From: Rhodopseudomonas pentothenatexigens
Lineage (GTDB): Bacteria; Pseudomonadota; Alphaproteobacteria; Rhizobiales; Xanthobacteraceae
DNA: 64,000 nt
Reading direction: 5' to 3'
NCBI RefSeq assembly: GCF_900218015.1
Contig: NZ_UFQQ01000011.1
Location: 3,786 to 67,785, forward strand
Shown here: positions 18,093-26,935 of the stretch, in pieces
Position numbering within the stretch: position 1 is the first letter of the stretch
Layout: each line of letters starts with the position of its first letter
Translations under genes and position numbers: made by a program
Notes under the pieces: generated by a model
Database searches by the model: none
The model's input: only the letters and a program-made list of their open reading frames with translations
What the model was told of the DNA's origin: nothing

Positions 18093-19298
18093 CTACAAGG
18101 CGGTGACGCGTTCTGGATCGGCCGAGGCGAGCGCCGCGGCACGTTCGGCGGAAGGCGGATAGATCCACACCGTGTTGATCTCGCGCTTGGCGGTCTTCGC
18201 TTCCTCGCCGGTCATCTCGACGTCCCGCTCCCAGCCGCGGGTGAACAACGCGCCGGCAGTGCCGAGATCGAGGCAGGTGACGTAGGCTTCCTGATGATAG
18301 GTCCGAGTCGGCAGCTCGAGCAGTTCGGCGGCCGCGTTGTGGCCGGCGAAGGCGCCCATGCGGGTGGCGTGCTGACACGACATCAGCGCGGTATTGCCGA
18401 TGTCGTCGCTGGCAGCATGAGCCGCATCGCCGGTGGCGAACACGCCCGCGACGCCGGGGACGCGCAGCTGCCGATCGACCAGCAGGCGGCCGAGATTGTC
18501 GCGCTCGGCGGGAATCTGTGCGGTCAGCGGCGCCGCCCGCATCCCGGCCGCCCATACCACGGTCGCCGCGTCGATCCGCGCGCCGTCCGACAGCGTCACT
18601 CCCGACGCATCGAGCGCCGCGACCCCGACGCCGAGCCGCGCCTCGATGTCGAGTTTCGCCAGCGCCGCCTCGATCAAGGGCCGCGGCCCCGGCCCCATGT
18701 CGGGCCCGACCACTTCGCCGCGCTCGACGATTACCACTCGCGGCTTGGCGTCGTTGCCGAGAATGGCGCGCAATCGCGCAGGCAGCTCGGTCGCCGCCTC
18801 GATGCCGGTGAAGCCGCCGCCGGCGACCACCACCGTGTTCCGCGCCACCGATGGCGGCTGCTTCGTCAGGCCATGTAGATGCCGGTCGAGCGCCACCGCA
18901 TCGTCGTAGCTGTCGACGCTGAAGCCGTGCTCGGCGAGCCCCGGCAGGTTCGGCTTGAACAGCCGGCTGCCGGTCGCAAGCACCAGCCTGTCGTATTCCA
19001 GCGTCGTGCGGCCGCCGTCCGCCGCGACGATATCGACGGTGCGTGCCGCGGTGTCGATCGTCTGCGCCGAGCCCTTGACGTAGTCGACGTCGATCGCGGC
19101 GAGCAGAGGGCCGAGCGGTGCCGTCATCCGATCCGGATGCGGTTCGTAAAGCCGCGGCCGGACGACCAGCGACGGCTGTGGGGCAATCAAGGTGATCTTG
19201 ATGCGCTTCGGCGAAGCGCCCGCGATGTCGCGCAGGCGGGCGGAGGAAAGCGCGGCGTACATGCCGGCAAAGCCGGCCCCGATGATGACAAGGCGCAT
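18093..19298 (-). CDS. NDH-2-like FAD-dependent pyridine nucleotide oxidoreductase
   Basis: 401 residues with two Rossmann motifs: the FAD-binding GAGFAGMYAA at 7-16 and the NAD(P)-binding GGGFTGIEAATELP near 160. The second FAD signature (VFATGDAAH) is near 290. This layout matches type II NADH dehydrogenases and related flavoprotein reductases. No C-terminal membrane helix is evident, so it may be soluble or peripheral. It lies 35 bases upstream of the HlyD gene in the same direction. It could supply or remove reducing equivalents for a redox-active compound exported by the pump; that link is inference. Confidence 0.85.
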   Translation of the reverse strand: MRLVIIGAGFAGMYAALSSARLRDIAGASPKRIKITLIAPQPSLVVRPRLYEPHPDRMTAPLGPLLAAIDVDYVKGSAQTIDTAARTVDIVAADGGRTTLEYDRLVLATGSRLFKPNLPGLAEHGFSVDSYDDAVALDRHLHGLTKQPPSVARNTVVVAGGGFTGIEAATELPARLRAILGNDAKPRVVIVERGEVVGPDMGPGPRPLIEAALAKLDIEARLGVGVAALDASGVTLSDGARIDAATVVWAAGMRAAPLTAQIPAERDNLGRLLVDRQLRVPGVAGVFATGDAAHAASDDIGNTALMSCQHATRMGAFAGHNAAAELLELPTRTYHQEAYVTCLDLGTAGALFTRGWERDVEMTGEEAKTAKREINTVWIYPPSAERAAALASADPERVTAL

Positions 19299-19357
19299 GT
19301 CGTGCTCCAGTTAGTAGGGGTGGAGGTCGGCAGAAATGATGCGAGCCGTGCCGCGGC

Positions 19358-19636
19358 CTACGGTACGCAGGACAGCTTGGACGGCCGCGCGCCTGCCGCA
19401 ACGCAGAGCAAGCGGCAATCCGCCCGGCGCAGCGGGGCGTTGCCAACCGGCGTGTCGGTCGTCGTGACGCTGGAAATTGGCGGCGGGGCTGCCGTTCGCG
19501 TGGCGAGTCGGATCGCCTCCTCGCCTGCGCCCGAGGCGGAGCGGATGGTCAGGGACGCTGCGTAGATCAGCGTCGTCGCGACGACCCTGCGTCGCGCTGT
19601 TGCTATCAACCAGCCGGCCATTGCGCTGTTGGACAT
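19358..19636 (-). CDS. Small hypothetical protein with N-terminal hydrophobic segment
   Basis: 92-residue open frame in line with the efflux operon. A basic stretch (ATARRR) precedes a hydrophobic segment (VVATTLIYAASLTI, about 19-33), like a signal peptide or anchor. Two cysteines occur near the C-terminus (DCRLLC) and one more just before the end. A GGGA lies upstream of the ATG. I recognise no family. Its position between the AraC gene and the flavoprotein supports it, but it could be a chance frame. Confidence 0.35.
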   Translation of the reverse strand: MSNSAMAGWLIATARRRVVATTLIYAASLTIRSASGAGEEAIRLATRTAAPPPISSVTTTDTPVGNAPLRRADCRLLCVAAGARPSKLSCVP

Positions 19637-19736
19637 CGATGGTCTCCCGTGTCGTTTGCTTCGTCTGAATGCTGACTTAGCGAACCGGCGCCGCGCCTGC
19701 GCCAGAGCGATTGCGCCGGCTGCAGCGGGATTGCCG

Positions 19737-20663
19737 TCAGCTCGCGTTGCGCCGCCAATCGGTCGGCGACATCCCGGTCAGCTTCTTGAACGCCGCCGCG
19801 AACGCGGTCTGCGATGCGTAGCCGAGCGCAGCGGCAACCGACACCACAGGGGTGCCGTCGCGCAGCATCTCCATCGCCTGCTCCAGCCGCCGCTGCCGCA
19901 GCCAGGCGAACGGCGACAGGCCGGTGCTGTCTTTGAAGGCGCGGCAGAAGTGAAAGCGCGACAGGCCGGCCTCCTCGGCGAGGGCGGCGAGCGAGACGTC
20001 GTCGTCCTCGCTGGAGCGCAGCCGGTCAATGGCCCGTCTCAGGACGTGCGGCGCCAATCCGCCGCGCGTGGGCGCCGCCACGACCGATGCTGTCGCGTGC
20101 GCCACCAACAGGCGCGTCGCGAGCAGGTCGATGAGCTGCTGCCTGAACAGCGCGTCGAGCATGGCATGGCCCTCGATCACGTCCGCGGCGCTGATCAACA
20201 GACGAGCCGTGATCGGATCCGGGAAGCCGGTCCGTTCGGCGAGGCTGTTGCCGCTTGCGCCGTTCTCGTCGGCGATCTGGCGCAGCTTGTTGCGCGGCAG
20301 ATAGAGCTGCACGACCTCGATCGGGCCGGCGATATCCCACCGCGCGCTCGACTCCGCCGGAATGATAGTGACGACGCCGGCGCGCGAGGTGCCGATCGCG
20401 ACCGCGCCGTCCGCGCGGCGTTCAAGCCGGCGGACCGGGCCGCGATACGCCATCACCACATCGTCGGCCATCGGCGCCACGACGGCGTGCAGCGGGCCAT
20501 GCCGCCACAGCGCGAAAGCGCCGCCAGATCGTTCGGATGCGAAGCGCAGCGGCGCCGCTCCGAGCACGCGCTTCATCTCGTCCGCCGGCGCGGGCGGCTC
20601 GGACGAGTCCGATGCCGATCCGAGACGTGAAGAGACGTTCGAATTTGCGGCCGAAACTATCAC
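19737..20663 (-). CDS. AraC-family transcriptional regulator
   Basis: 308 residues from a GTG at 20663, preferred because GGGAG lies 8 bases upstream and the length fits the family; a longer frame opens from 20771. The C-terminal 100 residues hold the two helix-turn-helix motifs (SLAALAEEAGLSRFHFCRAF and VSVAAALGYASQTAFAAAF) and the family ending FKKLTGMSPTDWRR. The N-terminal domain resembles a cupin-type sensing fold. It is the first gene of the leftward efflux set and is its likely local activator. Confidence 0.88.
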   Translation of the reverse strand: MIVSAANSNVSSRLGSASDSSEPPAPADEMKRVLGAAPLRFASERSGGAFALWRHGPLHAVVAPMADDVVMAYRGPVRRLERRADGAVAIGTSRAGVVTIIPAESSARWDIAGPIEVVQLYLPRNKLRQIADENGASGNSLAERTGFPDPITARLLISAADVIEGHAMLDALFRQQLIDLLATRLLVAHATASVVAAPTRGGLAPHVLRRAIDRLRSSEDDDVSLAALAEEAGLSRFHFCRAFKDSTGLSPFAWLRQRRLEQAMEMLRDGTPVVSVAAALGYASQTAFAAAFKKLTGMSPTDWRRNAS

Positions 20664-20859
20664 ATCTGGTCTCCCGAATGACGACGGACCAACCGGACGG
20701 GGCGGCTCCCGACTTCCATACAACTCGCTCTGATGATGGCGGCCGGTTTCGCACGCGGCCATCGTGCGCACCGGTCACGGTCCTAATGCCGGCGGCCGGG
20801 GCGATCTATGCGCAGGCATAGGTGACGGCGGCGACAAATAGAGGGGCGGAGGCGGCGCC

Positions 20860-22236
20860 TCAGAGCGTTCGGCAGAACGACCGATCCGCCAGCGGCATCG
20901 TGAAGACGAACTGCGCGCCGCCCTGCGGCCGGTTGGTCGCGCGGATCTCGCCGCCATGCGCCGCCACGATGGTGTGGCAGATCGCGAGGCCGACACCGAG
21001 ACCGGACTCCTTGGTGCTGAAGAAGCTGTCGAACACCCGGTCGAGGTCCGCCTCGGCGATGCCGGGACCGTTGTCGGCGATGCTGACGCTGGCAAAGCCG
21101 TTGCCGTCGCAGCCGGTGCGCACCTCGATGTGGCCGCGTTCGTGAGCTCCGCCGCGGACCAGAGCCTGGACGCTGTTGATCAGCAGATTGATCACGACCT
21201 GCTGCAACTGAATGCGGTCGGCCATGACTATAGGCCGGTCGGGGTCGACGACCGCCGTCACCACGATCGTCTTCGACTCGACGTCGTGGCCGATGAACAT
21301 CAGCGCTTCCTGGACCGCATCGTTGAGATCGACTGGTCCATTCTCCAGCTCTTGCTTCGCCGCCATGCCGCGCATGCGCTGGATGATGTCACTGGCGCGG
21401 CGCGCATTGGTCACGATCTTCGAGGTGAGTTGGGCCACCTTGTCGCAGTCGTGGTCTCCGCGCGCCAGCCAGCGCAGGCTGGCCTCGCCGTTGGATACGA
21501 TCGCGGTAAGCGGCTGACTGATCTCGTGAGCGATCGACGTCGCCAATTCGCCGAGCGTGGCAATCCGCGCGGCCCTGGCGAATTCGGCCTGCAGCTTACG
21601 CAATTGGCGCTCGGTGTTCAAACGCGCGCTGATGTCCTGAATAGTGATGAAGGTGGTGTCGAGCTGTTCAGGCGGCCGCGGATAGGTGACCGAGAACAGC
21701 ACGTCGATCACCGCACCGTCGAACGCCAACATCCGGGTTTCCTCGATCAAGTGCCGCGACCCGTTGAAGTGCGCCACCATCACCCTCTTGGCGAGATCGG
21801 GATCGGCCTCGAACAAATAGCGCACCGGCCTGACCAGGTCGCCGGGATGTGCGGCGTGAAACAACGTCACCGCGGCGCGGTTGACCTCGGAGACGACCAC
21901 GACGTCCTTGGCGAACTCGACAAAATCCGGATTGTCCTCAAAGAACGCCGCGATGTCGCGGACACCCTCCGCGCGCATGCGTTCAAACACTTCGCCGGTG
22001 CGCCGGGAGTCGACCTGCCACAGAGCAGTCGGAAGATGCTGCATCAGGCTACGATATTTTTCCTCGCTGGCGATCGCGTCCTCGGTGCTCGCCGAAAACG
22101 CCTTCGCTTCATCGGCCGACGGACGTGCGCCGATCAGTTCGGCGACATCCAGGCGGCGTTGGCTTCCCGCCGGAACACAGGTCGTGCCGGACCGCTGTCC
22201 GAAAGGACTACTCATCGGAGGGCCCGGCTGGACCAC
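20860..22236 (-). CDS. PAS-domain sensor histidine kinase
   Basis: Up to 458 residues from a GTG at 22236; an ATG at 22215 is an alternative start. There is no membrane segment, so the kinase is cytosolic. A PAS-like region covers about 58-205, with a closing FITIQDISAR. The HisKA phosphoacceptor is IAHEISQPLTAIVSNGEA. The ATP-binding domain carries the N box (QLQQVVINLLINSVQA), DNGPGI and GLGVGLAIC. Its start overlaps the end of the single-domain receiver gene, so the two are translated together. This is the kinase type often paired with FixJ-like regulators. Confidence 0.92.
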   Translation of the reverse strand: MVQPGPPMSSPFGQRSGTTCVPAGSQRRLDVAELIGARPSADEAKAFSASTEDAIASEEKYRSLMQHLPTALWQVDSRRTGEVFERMRAEGVRDIAAFFEDNPDFVEFAKDVVVVSEVNRAAVTLFHAAHPGDLVRPVRYLFEADPDLAKRVMVAHFNGSRHLIEETRMLAFDGAVIDVLFSVTYPRPPEQLDTTFITIQDISARLNTERQLRKLQAEFARAARIATLGELATSIAHEISQPLTAIVSNGEASLRWLARGDHDCDKVAQLTSKIVTNARRASDIIQRMRGMAAKQELENGPVDLNDAVQEALMFIGHDVESKTIVVTAVVDPDRPIVMADRIQLQQVVINLLINSVQALVRGGAHERGHIEVRTGCDGNGFASVSIADNGPGIAEADLDRVFDSFFSTKESGLGVGLAICHTIVAAHGGEIRATNRPQGGAQFVFTMPLADRSFCRTL

Positions 22237-22630
22237 CGCCTCCCGGATCGAGGACGGCGCGCAGGTGACCGTAGAGCACGGCGCCGTCGACCGGCTTCAC
22301 CAGGAATGCGGCCGCTCCGCCGGTCATCGCGCGAGCACGCGTCGCGGCACTTGTATCTGCGGAGATGAAAATCACGGGTGTCGAGGGAGAGATCCGTCGC
22401 AGCCGGTCTTGCAGATCGAGGCCGCTCAAGCCCGGCATCCTCACGTCGGTGATGAGGCAATCGAATGCGCCTACCCCATCGTCCATCAGGAATGCCTCCG
22501 CTCGATCGAACGCGTGACAACGGATGTCCATGACCGCAAGTAGATCGCACAATGCTTCGCGCACGGACTCGTCGTCGTCGACAACGGCAACGAGCAGGCC
22601 CTTGAGCAGACGGTTCGTAGAACGTGGCAT
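22208..22630 (-). CDS. Single-domain response regulator (receiver only)
   Basis: About 140 residues comprising only a receiver domain: acidic pocket VVDDDES, phosphoacceptor in CLITDVRMPGLSG, conserved Thr/Ser position in FISADTS, and the Lys in FLVKPVDG. There is no DNA-binding output. An upstream in-frame ATG at 22651 would add 7 residues; neither start has a strong Shine-Dalgarno. It sits between a FixJ-like regulator and the kinase on one strand, so it may act as a phosphate sink or relay, as lone receivers in alphaproteobacteria do. Confidence 0.88.
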   Translation of the reverse strand: MPRSTNRLLKGLLVAVVDDDESVREALCDLLAVMDIRCHAFDRAEAFLMDDGVGAFDCLITDVRMPGLSGLDLQDRLRRISPSTPVIFISADTSAATRARAMTGGAAAFLVKPVDGAVLYGHLRAVLDPGGGGPAGPSDE

Positions 22631-22680
22631 CGCCGAGGACCATCTGCTCATCCACCACTGGCTGGTACCTATCCCGTGGT

Positions 22681-23385
22681 TTAGCCCCGCTCGTCGCGCA
22701 ATTCCTCCGGCAGCAGTTCCCAGATGCGGATCAACTCGGTTGCAGAGCGCGCCTGCATCTTGCGGCTGCCGTTGCCGCGATGCAGCTTGATGGTGATCTC
22801 GCTCAGGCCGAGGTCGAACGCGATCTGCTTGTTGAGGCGGCCCTTGGCGACTTCGCGCAGCACCTGTCGCTCCCTCGGGGTGAGCGTGGCGAAGCGCTCG
22901 CTCGCTTCTCTGACACGCGACGCGACGGCCGATTGCGCGATGTCCTTTTCGATCGCGTTGCCGACGGCGTCGAGCAGGGCTTGGTCGCGCACCGGTTTTG
23001 TGAGAAAGTCGACCGCACCCGCCTTCATCGCCTGCACCGTCATGGCGATGTCGCCGTGGCCGGTCAGGAATACGATCGGCTTGGTGTTGCCGCTGCGGAT
23101 CAGGCGTTGTTGCAGATCGAGCCCGCTGATCCCCGGCATCCGAACATCGAGGATCAGACACCCTGGCCTATCGGGCAGCTTGGTGCGCAGAAGCTCCTGA
23201 GTGGTGGCGAAACTGGCGGAGTCCAGTCCGACCGACAGCAGCAACTCGTACAAAGCGGAACGTACATCGGCGTCGTCGTCCACGATCAGCACGAGAGGAC
23301 GACCCGCCTCGACAGCTGCGCTCATTCGCGGCAGGGCCTGGGCATAAGCCGCGGGTGGACTGGCAATTGTGTTTCTCAGCATCAT
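22681..23385 (-). CDS. FixJ/LuxR-family response regulator
   Basis: 234 residues. The receiver domain is about 30-145 (VDDDADVR; LILDVRMPGISG; FLTGHGD; VDFLTKPV). A LuxR-type helix-turn-helix covers about 168-225 (LTPRERQVLREVAKG and LSEITIKLHRGN). The order matches FixJ, TodT and StyR type regulators. It lies 50 bases upstream of the lone receiver gene and reads into the kinase gene, forming a three-gene signalling set. A GGAG precedes the tandem ATG codons. Confidence 0.92.
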   Translation of the reverse strand: MMLRNTIASPPAAYAQALPRMSAAVEAGRPLVLIVDDDADVRSALYELLLSVGLDSASFATTQELLRTKLPDRPGCLILDVRMPGISGLDLQQRLIRSGNTKPIVFLTGHGDIAMTVQAMKAGAVDFLTKPVRDQALLDAVGNAIEKDIAQSAVASRVREASERFATLTPRERQVLREVAKGRLNKQIAFDLGLSEITIKLHRGNGSRKMQARSATELIRIWELLPEELRDERG

Positions 23386-23397
23386 CGTGTGGCTCCA

Positions 23398-23417
23398 GGC
23401 CGGGCTGCCGCCCGGCC
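23398..23417 (-). promoter_or_regulatory. Perfect hairpin just upstream of the FixJ-like regulator gene
   Basis: GGCCGGGC (23398-23405) and GCCCGGCC (23410-23417) form an 8-bp GC stem with a 4-nt loop, 13-32 bases before the ATG on the minus strand and just ahead of its GGAG. It lies in a 295-base divergent gap (23386-23680) in which I see no gene. Possible roles are a leader structure or an operator for a dimer. Confidence 0.3.
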
Positions 23418-23680
23418 GGAATTCAACGTGCCCGTAGATTTACGGGATCGGCCCATGCTGTCTTTCCGAATCCAATCGCGTCTTGCCGATTTCTGCGCCC
23501 GAACGTGCGGCCAACGGTCACGCGCCTAGCGGAACGTCGGGCTCGCCGACCTGTGAACGTCTTGGCCTACAAATGCCCCGGAACGGTGTGGACGTAGGGC
23601 TGACAATATCCGATGATGCGATGCACTCGCATCTAGGCTCCAGTGCGTGGAGCTGCTGCTCCTGGCGTGGAGTGACGGAC

Positions 23681-24589
23681 ATGACGGCCAGCGCCTACGG
23701 ACACAACCTCGGACGGCGTTTGCGATCCGACCAGGCACCCGCCTTGACGACGCACTCATTGCACAGCACCGAGCTCGCCGTCACCGAATGTCGCAACGAC
23801 GCACCCGAATTCGGCCTGTCCGGTTCGCTGCCGGGCGAGGACGCCTATCTGGTGAGCCTCAAGCTGCGCGACTATTCGCAGTGTGAATGCTGGGAGGAAG
23901 GTCGCCCGGTGATCACCGCGGACGTTCATAGCGGCGCCACCTATCTGTATGACCTCCGCCGCGACCCGCGATACGTCATCAACAAGCCGTTTCATTCGGT
24001 GTTCTTCTATCTGCCGCGCACCGCGCTGAACGCGATCGGGCAACAGGCCGGAACGCGCCGTGTCGGCGATCTCGCCTACCAGCCCGGCATCGGCAGCAAC
24101 GACGACATCGTCCGCCACATCAGCGCATCGCTGCTCGCCGGGCTACATCGGCCCCACGAGGTCAATCAACTGTTCGTCGATCACCTGTTGCTCGCTATTG
24201 GATCGCACGTAATCCAGACCTATGGCGGACTCGACGTCTCGGGCCCGGTGCGCGGCGGCCTCGCCGCCTGGCAGACCAGGCGCGCCTGCGAGCTGCTCGC
24301 GGCCGATCTCGAAGGCAAGTTGTCGCTTCAGCGCCTCGCCGCCGAATTCGGGCTTTCGACCAGCCATTTTTCACGCGCGTTTCGGATCTCGACCGGCTTG
24401 CCGCCGCACCGGTGGCTGATGGAGCAGCGCGTGTCGAAAGCCAAGCAACTGCTGTCGGACCGCAAGTTGCCGCTTTCCGAGGTGGCGATCGCCGCGGGGT
24501 TCGCCAACCAAAGCCATCTCACCCGGGTGTTCTCGTCGATCGCCGGGATCAGTCCGGGCGCATGGCGCCGAGAATCCGGCAGTCGGTAG
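23681..24589 (+). CDS. AraC-family transcriptional regulator
   Basis: 302 residues from the ATG at 23681; an upstream in-frame start would add 66 poorly supported residues. The N-terminal half (about 1-190) is an AraC-binding-like sensing region. The C-terminal part holds the two helix-turn-helix motifs (SLQRLAAEFGLSTSHFSRAF and LSEVAIAAGFANQSHLTRVF) and the ending GISPGAWRRE. It is divergent from the response regulator gene and convergent with the SDR gene. Its target is not shown by the sequence. Confidence 0.88.
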   Translation: MTASAYGHNLGRRLRSDQAPALTTHSLHSTELAVTECRNDAPEFGLSGSLPGEDAYLVSLKLRDYSQCECWEEGRPVITADVHSGATYLYDLRRDPRYVINKPFHSVFFYLPRTALNAIGQQAGTRRVGDLAYQPGIGSNDDIVRHISASLLAGLHRPHEVNQLFVDHLLLAIGSHVIQTYGGLDVSGPVRGGLAAWQTRRACELLAADLEGKLSLQRLAAEFGLSTSHFSRAFRISTGLPPHRWLMEQRVSKAKQLLSDRKLPLSEVAIAAGFANQSHLTRVFSSIAGISPGAWRRESGSR

Positions 24590-24603
24590 GCAGGAGCGAC
24601 CGC

Positions 24604-25566
24604 TCAACGGGCCGTCAGCGTTTCGCTTAGCGCCCACAGCCGCTCGGCTTGTACCCGATCGGCAGCCCATGGTGCGACGCCCTTGCGCGATTCGTCGCCA
24701 CGATAGACCGGCGCGATGTCGCAATCCTCGCAGTAAACGCCACCCCGCCCGTCGAGGCGTGGGCTGGTCGCGCACCATACGCTGGTGGCCGCACCCTGCT
24801 GCGGGGTCTTCATCCCGCGGGCCGGATCGACCTTCGCCACGCCGTTTGCATCGCGCGCGCCGAACGCCGCGATCTCCTCTGCGCTCAGATGCCGCGCCAG
24901 ATCGGTGAGGATTTGACCGGGATGCAGCGAGAACGCGCGGATGCCGTGAGCCTGGCCGCGCGCATCCAGCGCCATGGCGAACAAGGCGTTGGCGGTCTTG
25001 GACTGCCCGTAAGCCTTCCATTTGTCGTAGGCGCGGCGGGTGAAATTCGGATCGTCGAAATCGATGCCGGCCAGCTGATGCCCGCGCGACGACACTGCCA
25101 CGACGCGCGCACCGTTCGCCCGCAGCAGCGCAGGCCAGAGCGCGCGGACCAATCGGAAGTGACCGAGATGATTGGTGGCGAACTGCAATTCGTTGCCTTG
25201 CGGGTCGCGCCCCTGCGGGGTCGCCATGACGCCCGCGCTGGCGATCAGGATCGGCAGCGGCCGTCCGCTGGCGAGAAAGCGCGCCGCGAAGGCCGCCACC
25301 GAGACCGGGTCGATCAGATCGAGCTGCTCGATCTCCACCGCCTCCATGCCTCTCAGCGCACCGCGCGCCCGCTCCGGATCGCGGGCCGGGACGACCACCG
25401 TGGCGCCTGCGTCGCTGAGCGCCCGCGTGGTCTCCAAACCTAGCCCCGACGCCCCGCCGGTCACGACGACGGTTCGCCCTGTCAGATCCACACCCGCCAG
25501 CACGTCCGCCGCCGTGGCGGACACGTCGAAGTCGCTGCCGATGGGACATTGCGGTGTGGTCTTCAT
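24604..25566 (-). CDS. SDR-family oxidoreductase (retinol dehydrogenase-like)
   Basis: 320 residues from the ATG at 25566. The cofactor motif TGGASGLGLE is near residue 35, a degenerate NNAG (SAGVM) follows, then VSSRGHQ and the catalytic Tyr-Lys (YGQSKTAN). The length and the insert before the YxxxK are typical of the retinol dehydrogenase/WWOX-like branch that bacteria use on diverse alcohols and ketones. It ends 14 bases from the AraC stop, convergently. The cupin gene lies 58 bases upstream in the same direction, so the two may share an mRNA. Confidence 0.88.
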   Translation of the reverse strand: MKTTPQCPIGSDFDVSATAADVLAGVDLTGRTVVVTGGASGLGLETTRALSDAGATVVVPARDPERARGALRGMEAVEIEQLDLIDPVSVAAFAARFLASGRPLPILIASAGVMATPQGRDPQGNELQFATNHLGHFRLVRALWPALLRANGARVVAVSSRGHQLAGIDFDDPNFTRRAYDKWKAYGQSKTANALFAMALDARGQAHGIRAFSLHPGQILTDLARHLSAEEIAAFGARDANGVAKVDPARGMKTPQQGAATSVWCATSPRLDGRGGVYCEDCDIAPVYRGDESRKGVAPWAADRVQAERLWALSETLTAR

Positions 25567-25624
25567 CGTCCGTGATCCTTGCAGGCTATCGGCGTGCGGC
25601 CGATCGCCACGACGATCCGCAACG

Positions 25625-26068
25625 TCACTTCGGATCCGGAACGGTGAGTTGGGTGTCGTGCGTGTCGACCACGAATACCGCGAGCAGCTTCGCGGGCTTG
25701 GTGGCGCTGGCATTGGCGCTGACGCCATGATGATCGCCCGGAAGTTCGGTCCAGTTCTCGCCAGCGCTGTAGACCTTCTCGGGCCCGTCGTTGACCTTGC
25801 TACGCACCTGTCCTTCCAGCACCGTGGCGTAAATGATCGCCGAGCGCGCGTGCGTATGCGGCGGCGATGAACCGCCCGGCCCGTACTCGACCAGCACACC
25901 CTTGAGGCTCTTGCCTGGTACGCCGGGGAGCGCATGCTGGTACACCAGCGTGACCGTGGCGTCGGTCGCACCGGGCAAGCGATCGCTCCGCCGCATCTGT
26001 TCGGAGTGCGCCGCGACGGGTGTCGCGATGAGCTGTGCCAGGACGAGCAAGATTGCTGGATTCCACAT
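25625..26068 (-). CDS. Secreted cupin-domain protein
   Basis: 147 residues with a signal peptide (about 1-20, ending VAAHSEQ). A single cupin barrel shows metal-ligand-like histidines in SSPPHTHARSAIIYATVLEG and a second motif in GENWTELPGDHHGVSANAS. Small periplasmic cupins of this kind are usually of unknown substrate. It is 18 bases downstream of the NmrA-like gene and probably co-transcribed with it. Confidence 0.82.
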   Translation of the reverse strand: MWNPAILLVLAQLIATPVAAHSEQMRRSDRLPGATDATVTLVYQHALPGVPGKSLKGVLVEYGPGGSSPPHTHARSAIIYATVLEGQVRSKVNDGPEKVYSAGENWTELPGDHHGVSANASATKPAKLLAVFVVDTHDTQLTVPDPK

Positions 26069-26086
26069 CTGCCGACCTCCGATTGT

Positions 26087-26845
26087 TTAGACGAGCGCTG
26101 CAGCGCGCTGGGTGCCCCACGTGGCGAAGTCGATCCGACCGAGCCGCGCATCCGCGAGCGGCACCAACGAAAATCGCTCGAGCCGGTTGCCGAAATACGC
26201 CCATTGCGGATCGGACCGCACCGGCCGCGGATCGTTCGAAAAAGCGAGATAACGTCTGACGAAGTCGTGGAACGGCGCGCGCTCCGGCCCGGCGATTTCA
26301 ACGGTGCCGTAGCGAGGCTTGGATTGCGCCGTCTCGGCGACAATCGCCGCGACATCGTCCGCGGCGATCGGTTGGAACAGTCCGGCCGCGACATGCACCA
26401 CGCCGTTTTGGTCGCCTGATTCGGCGATCGTGCCGATAAACTCCATGAACTGGGTCGAACGGATCACGGTGTACGGCACGCCGGAACGCTTGACGACGTT
26501 CTCCTGGGCCACTTTGGCCTGGAAATAGGCGTTCCCCGGGATTCGGTCGGTGCCGACGATCGAAAGCACCACGTGATGCTTCACGCGAGCGCGCAATTCG
26601 GCCGCGACCAGATTGGCCTCGTGCGTGGTGAAGAAGTCCAGCACCGCCGGAGGCTCGAACGACGGCGAATTGGCTAGGTCGACGACGACGTCGGCCCCTG
26701 CCAGCGCGGCGTCGAGGCCCTCGCCCGTCACTGTGTTGACGCCGGTGCTCGGCGCGGCTGCGATCGCCTCATGGCCGGCGCGGCGCAGCACCTCGATGGC
26801 TTTTGATCCGATGAGGCCGGTGCCCCCGATCACAACTATCCGCAT
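26087..26845 (-). CDS. NmrA-like NAD(P)-binding protein
   Basis: 252 residues. It begins at once with an atypical SDR Rossmann fold (MRIVVIGGTGLIGS), with VVDLANSPSF, IVGTDRI and YFQAKVAQENVVKRSGVPY as family markers. The start at 26845 is chosen for the GGAAGG upstream and the fold beginning at residue 2; a longer frame from 26929 is less likely. Members act as NAD(P)H sensors or reductases. It lies within a run of leftward redox-type genes. Confidence 0.87.
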   Translation of the reverse strand: MRIVVIGGTGLIGSKAIEVLRRAGHEAIAAAPSTGVNTVTGEGLDAALAGADVVVDLANSPSFEPPAVLDFFTTHEANLVAAELRARVKHHVVLSIVGTDRIPGNAYFQAKVAQENVVKRSGVPYTVIRSTQFMEFIGTIAESGDQNGVVHVAAGLFQPIAADDVAAIVAETAQSKPRYGTVEIAGPERAPFHDFVRRYLAFSNDPRPVRSDPQWAYFGNRLERFSLVPLADARLGRIDFATWGTQRAAALV

Positions 26846-26935
26846 CCTGTGTCCTTCCCTGTTGTTATGGCCGCCCCCGGCCCGGCGGCGCAGACGAACG
26901 CAGCGCCGCCGGGTCAAACGACGAAGCAACCGAGG

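Noticed and set aside
20664-20771. N-terminal extension of the AraC regulator to 20771.
   Set aside because: The extra 36 residues show no domain, and the upstream start (GTG) lacks a ribosome binding site, while the GTG at 20663 has GGGAG at good spacing.
24604-26394. A 596-codon minus-strand frame suggesting an N-terminally extended SDR.
   Set aside because: The SDR fold starts just after the ATG at 25566. The upstream extension overlaps the cupin and NmrA-like genes in another frame.
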